64,000 bases of DNA from Oscillatoria acuminata PCC 6304. Its GTDB lineage: Bacteria > Cyanobacteriota > Cyanobacteriia > Cyanobacteriales > Laspinemataceae. Positions 55,870 to 64,000 of this stretch are shown piece after piece; the stretch's first letter is position 1, and every line of letters begins with the position of its first letter. Both the position numbers and the translations under genes were made by a program. Under the pieces are notes generated by a model. It did not search any database. It was not told where the DNA came from and saw only the letters and a list, made by a program, of their open reading frames with translations. Where the stretch lies: contig NC_019693.1 in NCBI RefSeq assembly GCF_000317105.1, forward strand, positions 7,358,501 through 7,422,500, in the 5' to 3' direction.

Positions 55870-55945
55870 CAAGGGGAACGATAACGCAAACCTAGGTAGG
55901 AAATTAAGCCCTGTTAGGACACCTACTGTCTCCGGCTACTGTGCT
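55870..55945 (-). ncRNA. ribosomal protein L10 leader
   Basis: Minus-strand sequence reads GCCGGAGACAGTAGGTGTCC, then TAACAGGGCTTAATTTCCTA, then CCTAGGTTTGCG. This matches the L10-binding leader pattern (AGACAG-AGG-G-C, AGGG-TTAAT, CCT-CCTAGGTTTG) that mimics the L10 site on 23S rRNA. It controls rplJ-rplL by feedback. Confidence 0.85.
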
Positions 55946-56004
55946 ATTTAATTGTGGGGTTTGAAGGGATGAATTTTGAGTTTCCTCAAAATTTGAACTC
56001 GCAT

Positions 56005-56721
56005 TTAGGCGGTTTCAGTCAGCTTGAGATCTCGCAAGGCACTGATATCAACTTCAATGGAGGGACCCATCGTAGAAGTGACATACACACTGCGCCAGTA
56101 GCGGCCTTTAGCACCGGAAGGGCGGTTGCGGTCAATGCTTTCTTGCAACGCCTTCAGGTTCACTAGGAGATCTTCAGTTGGGAAAGCTGCTTTCCCAAAC
56201 ATGACATGGACGATACCTGTGCGATCGGCCCGAAATTCTAGTTTACCGGCTTTGAACTCGTTAATTGCTTGACCGAGGTCAAAGGTTACTGTACCACCTT
56301 TTGGCGAAGGCATCAACCCCCGGGGACCGAGAAGTTTACCTAATTTTGCCACTTGGGGCATCATGTCCGGGGTGGCAATTAGTTTATCGAAGTCCATCCG
56401 GCCTTGTTGGATTTCAGCAATCAGATCTTCCGATCCCGCCAAATCTGCACCAGCCTGGGTGGCTTCGTTGACTTTTTCCCCCCGAGCAATGACCGCAACC
56501 CGGACGGTTTGACCCGTTCCTTTAGGTAGGGCCACGGTGGTCCGTAGCTGTTGGTCGGTGTACTTGGGATCAATGCCTAAGCGAATATGCGCTTCGGCGG
56601 ATTCAGGAAATTTGGCTGTAGCGGTCTCTTTTAAAAGGTTGAGCGCCTCTAAGGGTTCATAAGGCCGCTCTTCAACCTTTTTAACGAGTTCTTGTAATCT
56701 ACGCGAGATTTTTTTGGGCAT
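56005..56721 (-). CDS. rplA: 50S ribosomal protein L1
   Basis: This 238-aa protein has the L1 family features: [43 protein letters not shown] at the start, the [15 protein letters not shown] segment, and the [14 protein letters not shown] block. It binds 23S rRNA at the L1 stalk. GGAG lies upstream. It sits between rplK and rplJ as in most bacteria. Confidence 0.98.
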   Translation of the reverse strand: MPKKISRRLQELVKKVEERPYEPLEALNLLKETATAKFPESAEAHIRLGIDPKYTDQQLRTTVALPKGTGQTVRVAVIARGEKVNEATQAGADLAGSEDLIAEIQQGRMDFDKLIATPDMMPQVAKLGKLLGPRGLMPSPKGGTVTFDLGQAINEFKAGKLEFRADRTGIVHVMFGKAAFPTEDLLVNLKALQESIDRNRPSGAKGRYWRSVYVTSTMGPSIEVDISALRDLKLTETA

Positions 56722-56846
56722 TTTTCTCTCCTGGGGTCATAACGAGGCGATGCCTCTGCCCCTTGTATGGGTCACTCGGTTGAGATTCTCAGGAGAAGGA
56801 AAGCACTAGAAATGCGATCGCTCTCTCGATCATCTCCAATTGGTTC

Positions 56847-57272
56847 CTAGTCGCCGACAGTTACACCCATATTCCGGGCGGTCCCTTCGACAATTTTCAT
56901 GGCCGCTTCAATGTCATTGGCATTGAGGTCAGGCATTTTCGTTTGGGCGATCTCGCGGAGTTGATCCCGGGAGATTTCAGCCACTTTCTTGCGATTGGGT
57001 TCCCCTGAACCTCTTTCAATCCCTGCTGCCTTGCGAATCAAGACAGAGGCGGGAGGGGTTTTGAGAATGAAGGTGAAACTGCGGTCTTCAAAGACGGAGA
57101 TTTCTACCGGCACCACGAGACCCGCTTGATCGGCAGTTCTGGCGTTGTATTCTTTACAGAACATCATGATGTTCACGCCATGCTGACCGAGGGCAGGCCC
57201 GATCGGGGGTGCGGGGTTGGCTTTTCCGGCATTAATCGCCAACTTAATCACCGCAACTACTTTTTTTGCCAT
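56847..57272 (-). CDS. rplK: 50S ribosomal protein L11
   Basis: This 141-aa protein has the L11 motifs [49 protein letters not shown] and a C-terminal rRNA-binding domain. It starts 17 bases after nusG stops, in the conserved secE-nusG-rplK-rplA order. Confidence 0.98.
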   Translation of the reverse strand: MAKKVVAVIKLAINAGKANPAPPIGPALGQHGVNIMMFCKEYNARTADQAGLVVPVEISVFEDRSFTFILKTPPASVLIRKAAGIERGSGEPNRKKVAEISRDQLREIAQTKMPDLNANDIEAAMKIVEGTARNMGVTVGD

Positions 57273-57289
57273 TTGCTGTGTTAGCTGCT

Positions 57290-57928
57290 TTAACTCAATT
57301 TGCGGACTTGATTAAACTCCAGTTCGACGGGCGTATCTCGTCCGAAGATAGACAGGAGTGCTTTGAGCTTACTGCGCTCTGGGCTCACTTCTATGACTTC
57401 CCCATCAAAATCTTTAAAGGGTCCAGAGACCACTTCAATTTTTTCTCCGGGAGTCAGATAAGTTTTTGCTACTGGCTCTGCTTCGTCCCGTTGCCTGAAT
57501 ATCCGTTGAACTTCCGAATAACTCAGGGGCATGGGTTTGACGTGACCGCGTCCGCGTCCGTAACGGCGTTTTTGTTCTGCCCCCACAAAGTTAATCACAT
57601 GGGGGGTGTTTTTGACAACCTGCCAGCTTTCATCGTCCATGTCCATTTGGACGAGGACGTAACCGGGGAAGATTTTTTCATCCGTTTGCTGTCTGCTTCC
57701 ATCCTTGCGAATTTTAAATGCAGCAGCTTGGGGAATCTCGACCTGAAAAATGCGATCGCCCATATCAAGGGTTTGAATTCGCTGTTCTAGGGTCGCTTTG
57801 ACGCGCTTTTCACAGCCCGAGGCAACTTGAACGGCAAACCAACGGCCCGTTGATTTGGTTTCTTCGGTTTCGTCGGTTTCTGACGGTTGAGTTGGATATT
57901 GAGAGTCGTCGTCCGATGCAAACATCAT
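57290..57928 (-). CDS. nusG: transcription termination/antitermination protein NusG
   Basis: I start at the ATG at 57928 (about 212 aa); the longer frame to 57952 lies in secE. The NGN domain ([41 protein letters not shown]) is followed by a KOW domain ([22 protein letters not shown]). NusG links RNA polymerase to Rho and ribosomes. The start overlaps the secE stop within ATGATG. Confidence 0.95.
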   Translation of the reverse strand: MMFASDDDSQYPTQPSETDETEETKSTGRWFAVQVASGCEKRVKATLEQRIQTLDMGDRIFQVEIPQAAAFKIRKDGSRQQTDEKIFPGYVLVQMDMDDESWQVVKNTPHVINFVGAEQKRRYGRGRGHVKPMPLSYSEVQRIFRQRDEAEPVAKTYLTPGEKIEVVSGPFKDFDGEVIEVSPERSKLKALLSIFGRDTPVELEFNQVRKLS

Positions 57929-58146
57929 CCGAACACCTGTGTAGCTGCCCAACCAAAAAATTTATCGATGAAATAGATTAAGCTGGCAATTAAGGCGACC
58001 ATCGAGAGGACGGCCAACGATTCACTAATTACCTGCTGCCGAGATGGCCAAACTACCTTAGCCAGTTCTTCTTTTGTTTCCTGGAAAAACTCTGCGGGAT
58101 TGAAACCGCTTGCTGTTTCTTGGTCTGCTTCGTTTTTCTTTGCCAC
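57925..58146 (-). CDS. secE: preprotein translocase subunit SecE
   Basis: I prefer the GTG at 58146 (73 aa), with GGGAGAAG 10 bases before it, which fits the usual length; an ATG at 58209 would add 21 residues without a good ribosome site. The conserved FFQETKEELAKVVWPSRQQVISES motif precedes one membrane span (VLSMVALIASLIYFIDKFFG). SecE forms the channel with SecY. It overlaps nusG at its 3' end. Confidence 0.92.
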   Translation of the reverse strand: MAKKNEADQETASGFNPAEFFQETKEELAKVVWPSRQQVISESLAVLSMVALIASLIYFIDKFFGWAATQVFG

Positions 58147-58403
58147 AATTGCTTTTCTTCTCCCACTGAACGCAACAACCGGCAGTTCTTTCTTGGCAAC
58201 AGCTTTCATGCGATCGCCAGTGAATCACGCCACTCCAGATTAGGTGGCTGCACTCGTCGCCGTTCTAGCTTAAACTTTTTCTTGTTCTTGCAATACTTGG
58301 TACGAACCACCCAGATAATAATTCTACCCGAAAGTTTTTAGGTTGTTTGCTGTTTTTGCAGCAGACATACTTTCGGGCAGATATCTTTCGGAAGATGGTT
58401 CAG

Positions 58404-58476
58404 CGCGCCCTGGAGGACTTGAACCCCCGACATCAGGTTTTGGAGACCTGCGTTCTACCAACTGAACTAAGAGCGC
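58404..58476 (-). tRNA. tRNA-Trp (anticodon CCA)
   Basis: The 73-nt minus-strand sequence has acceptor GCGCTCT/AGGGCGC, D stem GTTC/GAAC, anticodon stem CAGGT/ACCTG with loop CTCCAAA (anticodon CCA), T stem GGGGG/CCTCC-type with loop TTCAAGT, and discriminator G. It lies just upstream of secE, a widely conserved order. Confidence 0.95.
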
Positions 58477-58577
58477 ACGGGTTGAATCTGCTGGTTAGAG
58501 CGATTCACCCAGTTCCTATCCTATACCTAAAATTGCGATCGCGTCAACCCACCCGGGGCAATTTTTTTGGATTGGTC

Positions 58578-58940
58578 TTAGATAGGGCGGTCAAACCGTT
58601 GTTTGATGCGGGTGGCTTTACCCACGCGATCGCGCAGATAGTACAGCTTCGCCCGTCGCGCTTTACCCCGGCGCAATATTTTGATGCTCTCAATCCGGGG
58701 GGAATGCACCAAAAAGACTCGCTCTACCCCAACCCCTTGGAAAACACGGCGCACGGTAATGGTTTCGTTAATCCCACCATTGCGCATGGCAATCACCACG
58801 CCCTCGTAAGGCTGGGTTCTTTCTTTGCCCGCTTCTCTAATTCTGACTCCCACTCTTACGCTGTCACCAACGTAAATCTGGGGGAGGTCCGTTTTTAACT
58901 GTTCCGCCTCAATGGCACGGATAATCTGTTCAGCCTTCAT
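58578..58940 (-). CDS. rplS: 50S ribosomal protein L19
   Basis: Starting at the ATG at 58940 the protein is 120 aa, the normal size; the frame to 59003 adds a stretch with no family match. It has [45 protein letters not shown] and [34 protein letters not shown], diagnostic of L19 at the 30S-50S interface. Confidence 0.97.
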   Translation of the reverse strand: MKAEQIIRAIEAEQLKTDLPQIYVGDSVRVGVRIREAGKERTQPYEGVVIAMRNGGINETITVRRVFQGVGVERVFLVHSPRIESIKILRRGKARRAKLYYLRDRVGKATRIKQRFDRPI

Positions 58941-60017
58941 AGTTATGGTTTTTAACTCACAATCTCCCATCATACCGCTCAATTGGCATTTCGGTCTAGC
59001 CAATCTCCAAGAGTTTTTTTCCCGTCTCTTGCCTGGGTTTTGTTTGCGAATTCGACCCAGAGAAGCGCACCCACAGCATCACGCCACCTCCGGTCCCCTC
59101 CCCTTGCCAAGGGGAGGGGACCGGAGGTGCATTTAAGCGTAACCAACCTACTCTTGTAAGCCCTAGCCCTCCCATTGTCCTGACTCCATTTCGGCCCTTC
59201 CGATGCGCTCTTTGTTGAGTCCTACTGCTCCAGAGAGAGCTTTTAGGCTTGAAAAAGCCGAAAAAATGCAAAAAAAGGAGATAACCCTCTGTTATCTAGG
59301 TCTAAAGGCAGAAATTCGCTAAAAAAACTCAATTTCCAGATTTCAGCCCTGGAATTTTAGTGCTAGAGTAGAGTGAAAATGTTGTCTTCCAAGAGAGGTT
59401 GCATAACAACGTTGAAACCCTTTGCTCTAACTGGCTACCCTTGGCGTGGCCTTTGGTATCTGGATATGCAGTTGAAGCGTAAACGGCATTGCGACCCGGC
59501 GCTGTCCTGGACTGATCGATGTGAAGCGCCTAGTATGGTCCGATCGGCCTGTTAGATAAGGTTTGCGCTCGGTACTTCGGTGGCTTGTTCTAAGCTGCTG
59601 CTATCAAGGCCCTACGTCTCGACGGGTCCGCAAACTAGGTCGATCGGGGTTATAGACCCACAAAATTTTGACAAGGAGACGGCATTCCGATAACCGTCTC
59701 TAAACAAGCTGGATTTTTCCTGCCTTAGCTCTATCAAAAAGGGAGCGGATTCATGACAGAGAAACTCGCATCAGACGAACGAAACATCTGTCAGATCCAC
59801 TCATTAAGCATCATGCTTGCGCGATAGAGCGTCCGGTTGAGATCTTTCAGCTACTGCCTAGGGATGAGGTTGGTTCCCACGAACCTAACCCAATCCTTCA
59901 CCTGTGGCAGTGATGTCAATCAACTTAAATATTCATGATTGAACATAGTCAATCGCCTTAGTGGCTTGGTCTGCTAAGGCTACTATGCCCTGTATTTCAG
60001 CCGTTTGGAGTGGAAAA
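58941..60017. other. long intergenic region with structured elements
   Basis: A gap of about 1.1 kb between rplS and the deoxyhypusine synthase-like gene. It holds a 22-bp perfect inverted repeat (59085-59129), a hairpin GAGACGG/CCGTCTC near 59683-59703 and another, GGTTGGTT/AACCTAACC, near 59869-59891. From about 59380 to 59930 the sequence is GC-richer than the flanks and no frame looks coding. It may be a long 5' leader or carry a non-coding RNA; I cannot name one. Confidence 0.4.
59085..59129. repeat. perfect 22-bp inverted repeat with 1-bp spacer
   Basis: The left arm 59085-59106 is the exact reverse complement of 59108-59129 (inner part CCGGTCCCCTCCCCTTG). A 45-bp near-palindrome this perfect could extrude as a cruciform or be a repeat element end; no gene covers it. 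Confidence 0.85.
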
Positions 60018-61205
60018 ATGTCTCAAATGATAGATCGCAAAATTGCACCCGCCCCCATGACCGAGAACGTGAGCGTCGTGGACTTAATTGATAGTTACTT
60101 CACCGCTTATAATTCCGCTCGGTTGCGGGAAATCTGTCACCTGCTGACCCAAAAGGTGATGCGTGAAGGGGTGACTGTGGGACTGAGCCTATCTGGGGCC
60201 ATGACTCCGGCGGGATTTGGGGTGTCAGCCTTAGCACCGCTGATCCGCAACGGCTTTATTGATTACATCATCAGTACCGGCGCAAATCTGTATCACGATA
60301 TCCATTACGGACTGGGATTAAACCTCTATGCGGGAAATCCGTTCGTGGATGATATCAAACTGCGCGAAGAAGGTCATATTCGGATCTATGACATCATTTT
60401 TGACTACGATGTCTTGTTAGAAACTGATGCCTTTATTCGGACGATTTTGCGCGCCGAACCGTTTCAGAAGCGGATGGGAACGGCAGAATTTCATTATCTG
60501 CTGGGCAAATATGTCAGTGAAATTGAGAAGCAGCGCGGGGTAGAGCATTCTTGCTTGCTGGCAACGGCGTATGAGTGCGGGGTGCCGATTTATACCTCCT
60601 CGCCGGGAGATAGCTCGATCGGGATGAATGTGGCGGCGCTTGCTCTCGAAGGGTCGGAATTAATCATTGATCCGGCGATCGATGTCAACGAAACAGCGGC
60701 GATCGCATACGGTGCCCGGGACCCCAACCAAGACTTCCCCGGAGAAAGTGCCGCCTTTATTCTCGGTGGCGGTTCTCCGAAAAACTTCCTCCTGCAAACC
60801 CAACCCCAAATTCACGAGGTCCTGGGTTTAGAAGAACGGGGTCATGACTACTTCATCCAGATTACCGATGCCCGTCCCGATACCGGCGGTTTATCTGGGG
60901 CCACCCCCTCGGAAGCCGTAAGCTGGGGCAAAGTTGACCCCAATGAACTACCCAATACCGTAGTTTGCTACACCGACAGCACGATCGCCTTGCCGATTCT
61001 CACCGCTTATGTGATGAATCAGTGCCCCGCGCGTTCCCTCAAACGCTTGTACGATCGCCGCCAGGAAATGTTAACCAAACTGCAATTAGACTACCAATTG
61101 GCGCAAGCGAAAAAATCCGAACGCACCGCCCCCCCCGTTTCTGAAAGACCCGAACCTGTTGCCACTTATCCTTGTGGTACGCCCATCCGCAAGGGCCGTG
61201 GTTAG
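60018..61205 (+). CDS. deoxyhypusine synthase-like protein (probable polyamine enzyme)
   Basis: The ATG at 60018 (395 aa) has GGAG seven bases before it; a GTG at 59961 is in frame but unlikely. The protein shows the deoxyhypusine synthase fold: [24 protein letters not shown], and EAVSWGKV with Lys305 at the position of the catalytic Lys that holds the aminobutyl group. Bacteria lack eIF5A, so such proteins are thought to make homospermidine-type polyamines. The C-terminal 40 residues are Pro/Lys-rich and lie outside the fold. Confidence 0.88.
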   Translation: MSQMIDRKIAPAPMTENVSVVDLIDSYFTAYNSARLREICHLLTQKVMREGVTVGLSLSGAMTPAGFGVSALAPLIRNGFIDYIISTGANLYHDIHYGLGLNLYAGNPFVDDIKLREEGHIRIYDIIFDYDVLLETDAFIRTILRAEPFQKRMGTAEFHYLLGKYVSEIEKQRGVEHSCLLATAYECGVPIYTSSPGDSSIGMNVAALALEGSELIIDPAIDVNETAAIAYGARDPNQDFPGESAAFILGGGSPKNFLLQTQPQIHEVLGLEERGHDYFIQITDARPDTGGLSGATPSEAVSWGKVDPNELPNTVVCYTDSTIALPILTAYVMNQCPARSLKRLYDRRQEMLTKLQLDYQLAQAKKSERTAPPVSERPEPVATYPCGTPIRKGRG

Positions 61206-61429
61206 CGGTTAAGACTCTATCCGGTTGCGATAACCCCCCGCAGGCTGAAGCCTGGGGCTATACGGACAAAGCCCGCCTGCGCGGGCTCATAGGAATTCGG
61301 TTCTGATAGCCTATAAAAACCCGCACCCTGAAGGGTGGGGCTACACAGACAAAGCCCGCCTGCGCGGGCTAAGAGAGAAAAACCACTTGAGATAACCGGA
61401 TTTGCTATAAATTAGTCTTCCCCGGATTT

Positions 61430-61463
61430 AAACCCTCTGAGTTTCTGAAACTCGGAGGGTTTT
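61430..61463. terminator. bidirectional Rho-independent terminator
   Basis: AAACCCTCTGAGTTT (61430-61444) and AAACTCGGAGGGTTTT (61448-61463) form a stem with one mismatch around CTG, with AT runs on both sides. It probably ends transcription of the deoxyhypusine synthase-like gene. Confidence 0.75.
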
Positions 61464-61946
61464 GTCTTGCCCTTTTTTATACCCAATTCGGTGGTTAAAA
61501 GTCGATTTTCTATATTAGCCCGCGCAGGCGGGCTTCGTCCGTATAGCCCCAGGCTTCAGCCTGCGGGCTAAAGCAGACCTGATTATTACCATCAACATCC
61601 AGCCTAGATTTTGTCGGCAAATACAACAGTATCTGATTGTTAAAAGTCGATTTTCTCCATTAGCCCGCGCAGGCGGGCTTTGTCCGTATAGCCCAAGGCT
61701 TCAGCCTGCGGGCTTAAACCAGACCTGATTATTCCCATCAACATTCAGACTAGATTTTGTCGGCAAATACAACAGTCTTCTTACGGTTTGCCCCCCTGAG
61801 TTGAAACCGAGATTTTTCTATCCTAGAGTCATGGTCAAACCGAAATGAAGATTTAAAAGTTTTCGCCCATCGGCGGCAAATACAACAGTCTTCTTACGGT
61901 TTACCCCCTGGTAAATAGAGTGTCAGTTCGCTTACATTAGAAAGAA

Positions 61947-62017
61947 GTAACCCCTCGAAATAGGCAACATAATTACCCTAAAAATAGGGAGGAAACATTT
62001 TAGTTTCCCGAGGTTAC
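61947..62017 (+). promoter_or_regulatory. structured hsp20 5' leader, possible thermosensor
   Basis: GTAACC-CC-TCG (61947-61957) pairs with CGA-GGTTAC (62009-62017), enclosing a smaller CCCTA/TAGGG hairpin. Just before the start, CTCTTTTTTTGGAGAG could fold over the ribosome site GGAGAGG. Leaders of cyanobacterial hsp17-type genes can act as RNA thermometers; here this is only a suggestion. No CIRCE box is visible. Confidence 0.35.
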
Positions 62018-62120
62018 ATAAAAAATTATCGGTGTTTTAATCGCCCACTGGTTTGATAAAACCCGATTCTGCCCACTCTACCGATTTCAGAATTCACTCT
62101 TTTTTTGGAGAGGAAACCCG

Positions 62121-62693
62121 ATGAGAACATTAATGAATTTGGACCTGTTACGCGAGGTCGATGCCTGGGGACGTCAATTTGAACAACTCTTAACTGAACA
62201 ACCCCCGTGCCAACGTCCCGAAATGGGTAGAGTGTGGCAACCGGCGATCGAACTGGAAGAAACTGAGAACAGCTTTGTATTGCGGGTGGAAGTGCCTGGG
62301 TTAACTGGAGAGGAGATTGACGTGCAAGCGAGTCGCTTTCAAGTGGCGATCGCTGCCCAACGTCAGCCACCCACTCCGGTGAGTCAGAACAGCGGTTATC
62401 TCCGTTCTGAACTCAATTACGGCAAGTTGCGTCGGGTCGTCCCCTTGCCGAAACCCATTGTGCCGGACCGCATTGAAGCTCAGTTAAACAATGGCATTCT
62501 CACCTTAACCTTGCCGAAATTTTCCGCCCAACAAACCCAGGTGGTCAAGGTGCGGTTGGATGAACTCAAATCCAAGGTTAACCCCGTGATGCCGGTAGAG
62601 CAGAAACCGGATCTAACCCCACAGAAAACTGAGGAAAAAATTGCTCCCAGCGAGGGTGAAGTGTTAACCGACTTATGGGCAACCCCAGGGTAA
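62121..62693 (+). CDS. Hsp20/alpha-crystallin small heat shock protein
   Basis: This 190-aa protein has an alpha-crystallin domain at about 35-148 (WQPAIELEETENSFVLRVEVPGL, LRSELNYGKLRRVVPLP, LNNGILTLTLPK) followed by a charged tail. GGAGAGG lies 9 bases before the ATG. The tail lacks a clear IXI motif. It lies 332 bp before dnaK on the same strand. It binds unfolding proteins under heat or oxidative stress. Confidence 0.93.
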   Translation: MRTLMNLDLLREVDAWGRQFEQLLTEQPPCQRPEMGRVWQPAIELEETENSFVLRVEVPGLTGEEIDVQASRFQVAIAAQRQPPTPVSQNSGYLRSELNYGKLRRVVPLPKPIVPDRIEAQLNNGILTLTLPKFSAQQTQVVKVRLDELKSKVNPVMPVEQKPDLTPQKTEEKIAPSEGEVLTDLWATPG

Positions 62694-63025
62694 ATCTGCT
62701 CACCCTAAATCCGGAGGTTCAATGGATTCCGGGACAAGGGTGGGAAGAAGGGGCGATCGCCAGGATGGGATAGACCGAAAAATCATCGGCGATCGGTCCA
62801 TAAAAACACCGCGCACAGCCTGCTTTCTCGGTAAACCGTCCCTAACGAGGTTCGGTAAACTCCCCTTCAATAGAAGCCCAACCGCCCACACCATATAGAT
62901 TGGTAGGCTTAAAAAATATTCAATCTGGAAAAACTGCGCTCGTGCAGTTGGTCCGATAGCCCAAATAAACCGGGCTAAATCAGCCCAAACCCTTTGTTAG
63001 TAGTAAATTGGAGTAAAACATCCCT
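62694..63025. other. hsp20-dnaK intergenic region
   Basis: A 332-bp gap. A small hairpin GGGCTAAATCAGCCC lies near 62971. No CIRCE box is visible upstream of dnaK; regulation cannot be read from the sequence. TTGGAG lies 13-16 bases before the dnaK ATG. Confidence 0.45.
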
Positions 63026-64000
63026 ATGGGTAAAGTAGTTGGAATTGACTTAGGAACCACAAACTCTTGCGTTGCTGTGATGGAAGGGGGTAAGCCCACC
63101 GTGATCGCTAACGCAGAAGGCTTCCGCACCACGCCTTCGGTCGTCGCTTACACGAAAAACAGCGATCGCCTCGTCGGTCAAATCGCCAAGCGTCAAGCGG
63201 TGATGAACCCGGAAAACACCTTCTATTCCGTCAAGCGGTTCATCGGACGCAAACATACCGAAGTCACCCATGAAACCACTGAGGTTTCCTATAAAGTCCT
63301 CAACATCAATGGCAACGTTAAGCTCGATTGCCCTGCTTTAAGCAAGCAATATGCTCCCGAAGAAATTTCCGCTCAAGTGCTGCGGAAACTGGTAGATGAT
63401 GCCAGCACCTACCTGGGTGAAAAAGTGACCCAAGCGGTGATTACGGTTCCCGCCTATTTCAACGATTCTCAGCGTCAAGCGACGAAAGATGCCGGGAAAA
63501 TTGCCGGGATTGAAGTCTTGCGGATCATCAACGAACCCACTGCCGCTTCTCTGGCTTATGGGTTAGACAAGAAGAGTAACGAAACCATTCTGGTGTTTGA
63601 CTTAGGGGGTGGGACCTTCGACGTTTCCATCTTAGAAGTCGGCGACGGTGTGTTTGAAGTGCTCGCCACCTCTGGAGATACCCACCTGGGTGGGGATGAC
63701 TTTGATAAGAAGATTGTGGACTTCCTCGCTGAAGAATTCCGCAAAGCCGAAGGAATTGACCTGCGGAAGGATAAGCAAGCCCTGCAACGATTGACTGAGG
63801 CGGCTGAAAAGGCCAAAATTGAGCTCTCTAGCGTGACTCAAACGGAAATCAACCTGCCCTTTATTACGGCAACCCAGGAAGGTCCGAAGCACTTAGATAC
63901 GACCTTGACTCGGGCTAAGTTTGAGGAACTGACGGCAGATTTGATTGACCGTTGCGGCATTCCCGTGGAAAATGCAGTTCGGGATGCGAAGTTGGATAAG
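63026..64000 (+). CDS. dnaK: molecular chaperone DnaK, partial
   Basis: The frame from ATG 63026 is open to the window edge (325 codons). It shows DnaK signatures: [17 protein letters not shown] near the N-terminus (phosphate 1), [17 protein letters not shown], then [13 protein letters not shown] and [14 protein letters not shown]. These form the ATPase domain; the substrate-binding half lies beyond the window. DnaK is the Hsp70 chaperone. The hsp20 gene upstream is a natural partner. Confidence 0.97.
   Translation, partial: MGKVVGIDLGTTNSCVAVMEGGKPTVIANAEGFRTTPSVVAYTKNSDRLVGQIAKRQAVMNPENTFYSVKRFIGRKHTEVTHETTEVSYKVLNINGNVKLDCPALSKQYAPEEISAQVLRKLVDDASTYLGEKVTQAVITVPAYFNDSQRQATKDAGKIAGIEVLRIINEPTAASLAYGLDKKSNETILVFDLGGGTFDVSILEVGDGVFEVLATSGDTHLGGDDFDKKIVDFLAEEFRKAEGIDLRKDKQALQRLTEAAEKAKIELSSVTQTEINLPFITATQEGPKHLDTTLTRAKFEELTADLIDRCGIPVENAVRDAKLDK

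Larger units (their letters stand above)
61206..62120. other. repeat-rich intergenic region
   Basis: A 915-bp gap carries four AGCCCGCGCAGGCGGGCTT family copies: two reversed (61213-61290, 61292-61411) and two forward in tandem units of about 146 bp (61492-61637, 61638-61783). A segment CGGCAAATACAACAGTCTTC recurs at 61761 and 61874. The last 180 bp are the hsp20 leader. No gene is present. Confidence 0.7.

Noticed and set aside
57266-57790. 174-codon plus-strand frame
   Set aside because: Antisense shadow of nusG.
63026-64000. CIRCE-controlled dnaK
   Set aside because: No TTAGCACTC-type inverted repeat is visible before dnaK or hsp20.

Overview
The window reads as a chromosomal segment of a filamentous, Oscillatoriales-like cyanobacterium. 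The palindrome GCGATCGC (HIP1) is scattered through genes and gaps, there are cyanobacterial gene types (Uma2 nucleases, PAS-rich hybrid kinases, kinase/FGE proteins, a deoxyhypusine synthase-like gene, DUF6658-like and DUF4278-like small proteins), and many families of short palindromic interspersed repeats fill the gaps. The species call is inference; no rRNA is present.

Layout. 1-8.2 kb: a partial lipoprotein, then three minus-strand secreted-type proteases (two S8 subtilases with four N-terminal repeats and PPC domains, one leishmanolysin-like zinc protease). 9.1-11.1 kb: a restriction-modification remnant, with an intact methylase and an endonuclease broken by two frameshifts. 11.3-13.5 kb: a tandem, animal-type 6-phosphofructokinase. 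13.9-21.4 kb: an accessory island containing a degenerate diversity-generating retroelement (DGR), several toxin-antitoxin modules and two Ser/Thr kinases. 21.7-22.7 kb: a DUF3102-RusA fusion. 23.2-29.1 kb: an exopolysaccharide acyl-transfer pair (MBOAT plus SGNH partner) and a giant RTX/SGNH secreted hydrolase. 29.8-32.3 kb: a rhomboid lacking both catalytic residues, a small Cys-rich protein, a YbbN-like thioredoxin and tRNA-Gly(CCC). 32.4-33 kb: nested MITE-like repeats. 33.6-54.3 kb: hybrid histidine kinases, a TPR lipoprotein, an XPB-like helicase, era, two membrane proteins, an Uma2 protein, an EndoU nuclease with a possible immunity gene, and a PBP4-type carboxypeptidase. 54.4-59 kb: the conserved secE-nusG-rplK-rplA-rplJ-rplL block with an L10 leader, tRNA-Trp and rplS. 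60-64 kb: a deoxyhypusine synthase-like gene, repeats, hsp20 and the start of dnaK.

The most notable system is the DGR. The last 117 bp of a kinase-CAP-FGE fusion gene (16096-16212) match a downstream non-coding template (17444-17560) without gaps. Of 25 template adenines, 13 are substituted in the gene, against 7 of 92 other bases, and six of those seven are silent. That is the signature of adenine-directed mutagenic homing. Only a roughly 66-codon C-terminal piece of what looks like the reverse transcriptase survives (17220-17423), so locally the system is dead or depends on an RT elsewhere. The CAP domain of the variable protein is bracketed by a 26-bp direct repeat, which suggests it was spliced into an older kinase-FGE receptor.

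Other observations: single-T deletions in the endonuclease, a possible CTG start for era, a pseudo-protease rhomboid, and several mobile-repeat families, one nested inside another. All family assignments come from reading motifs; no database search was run.
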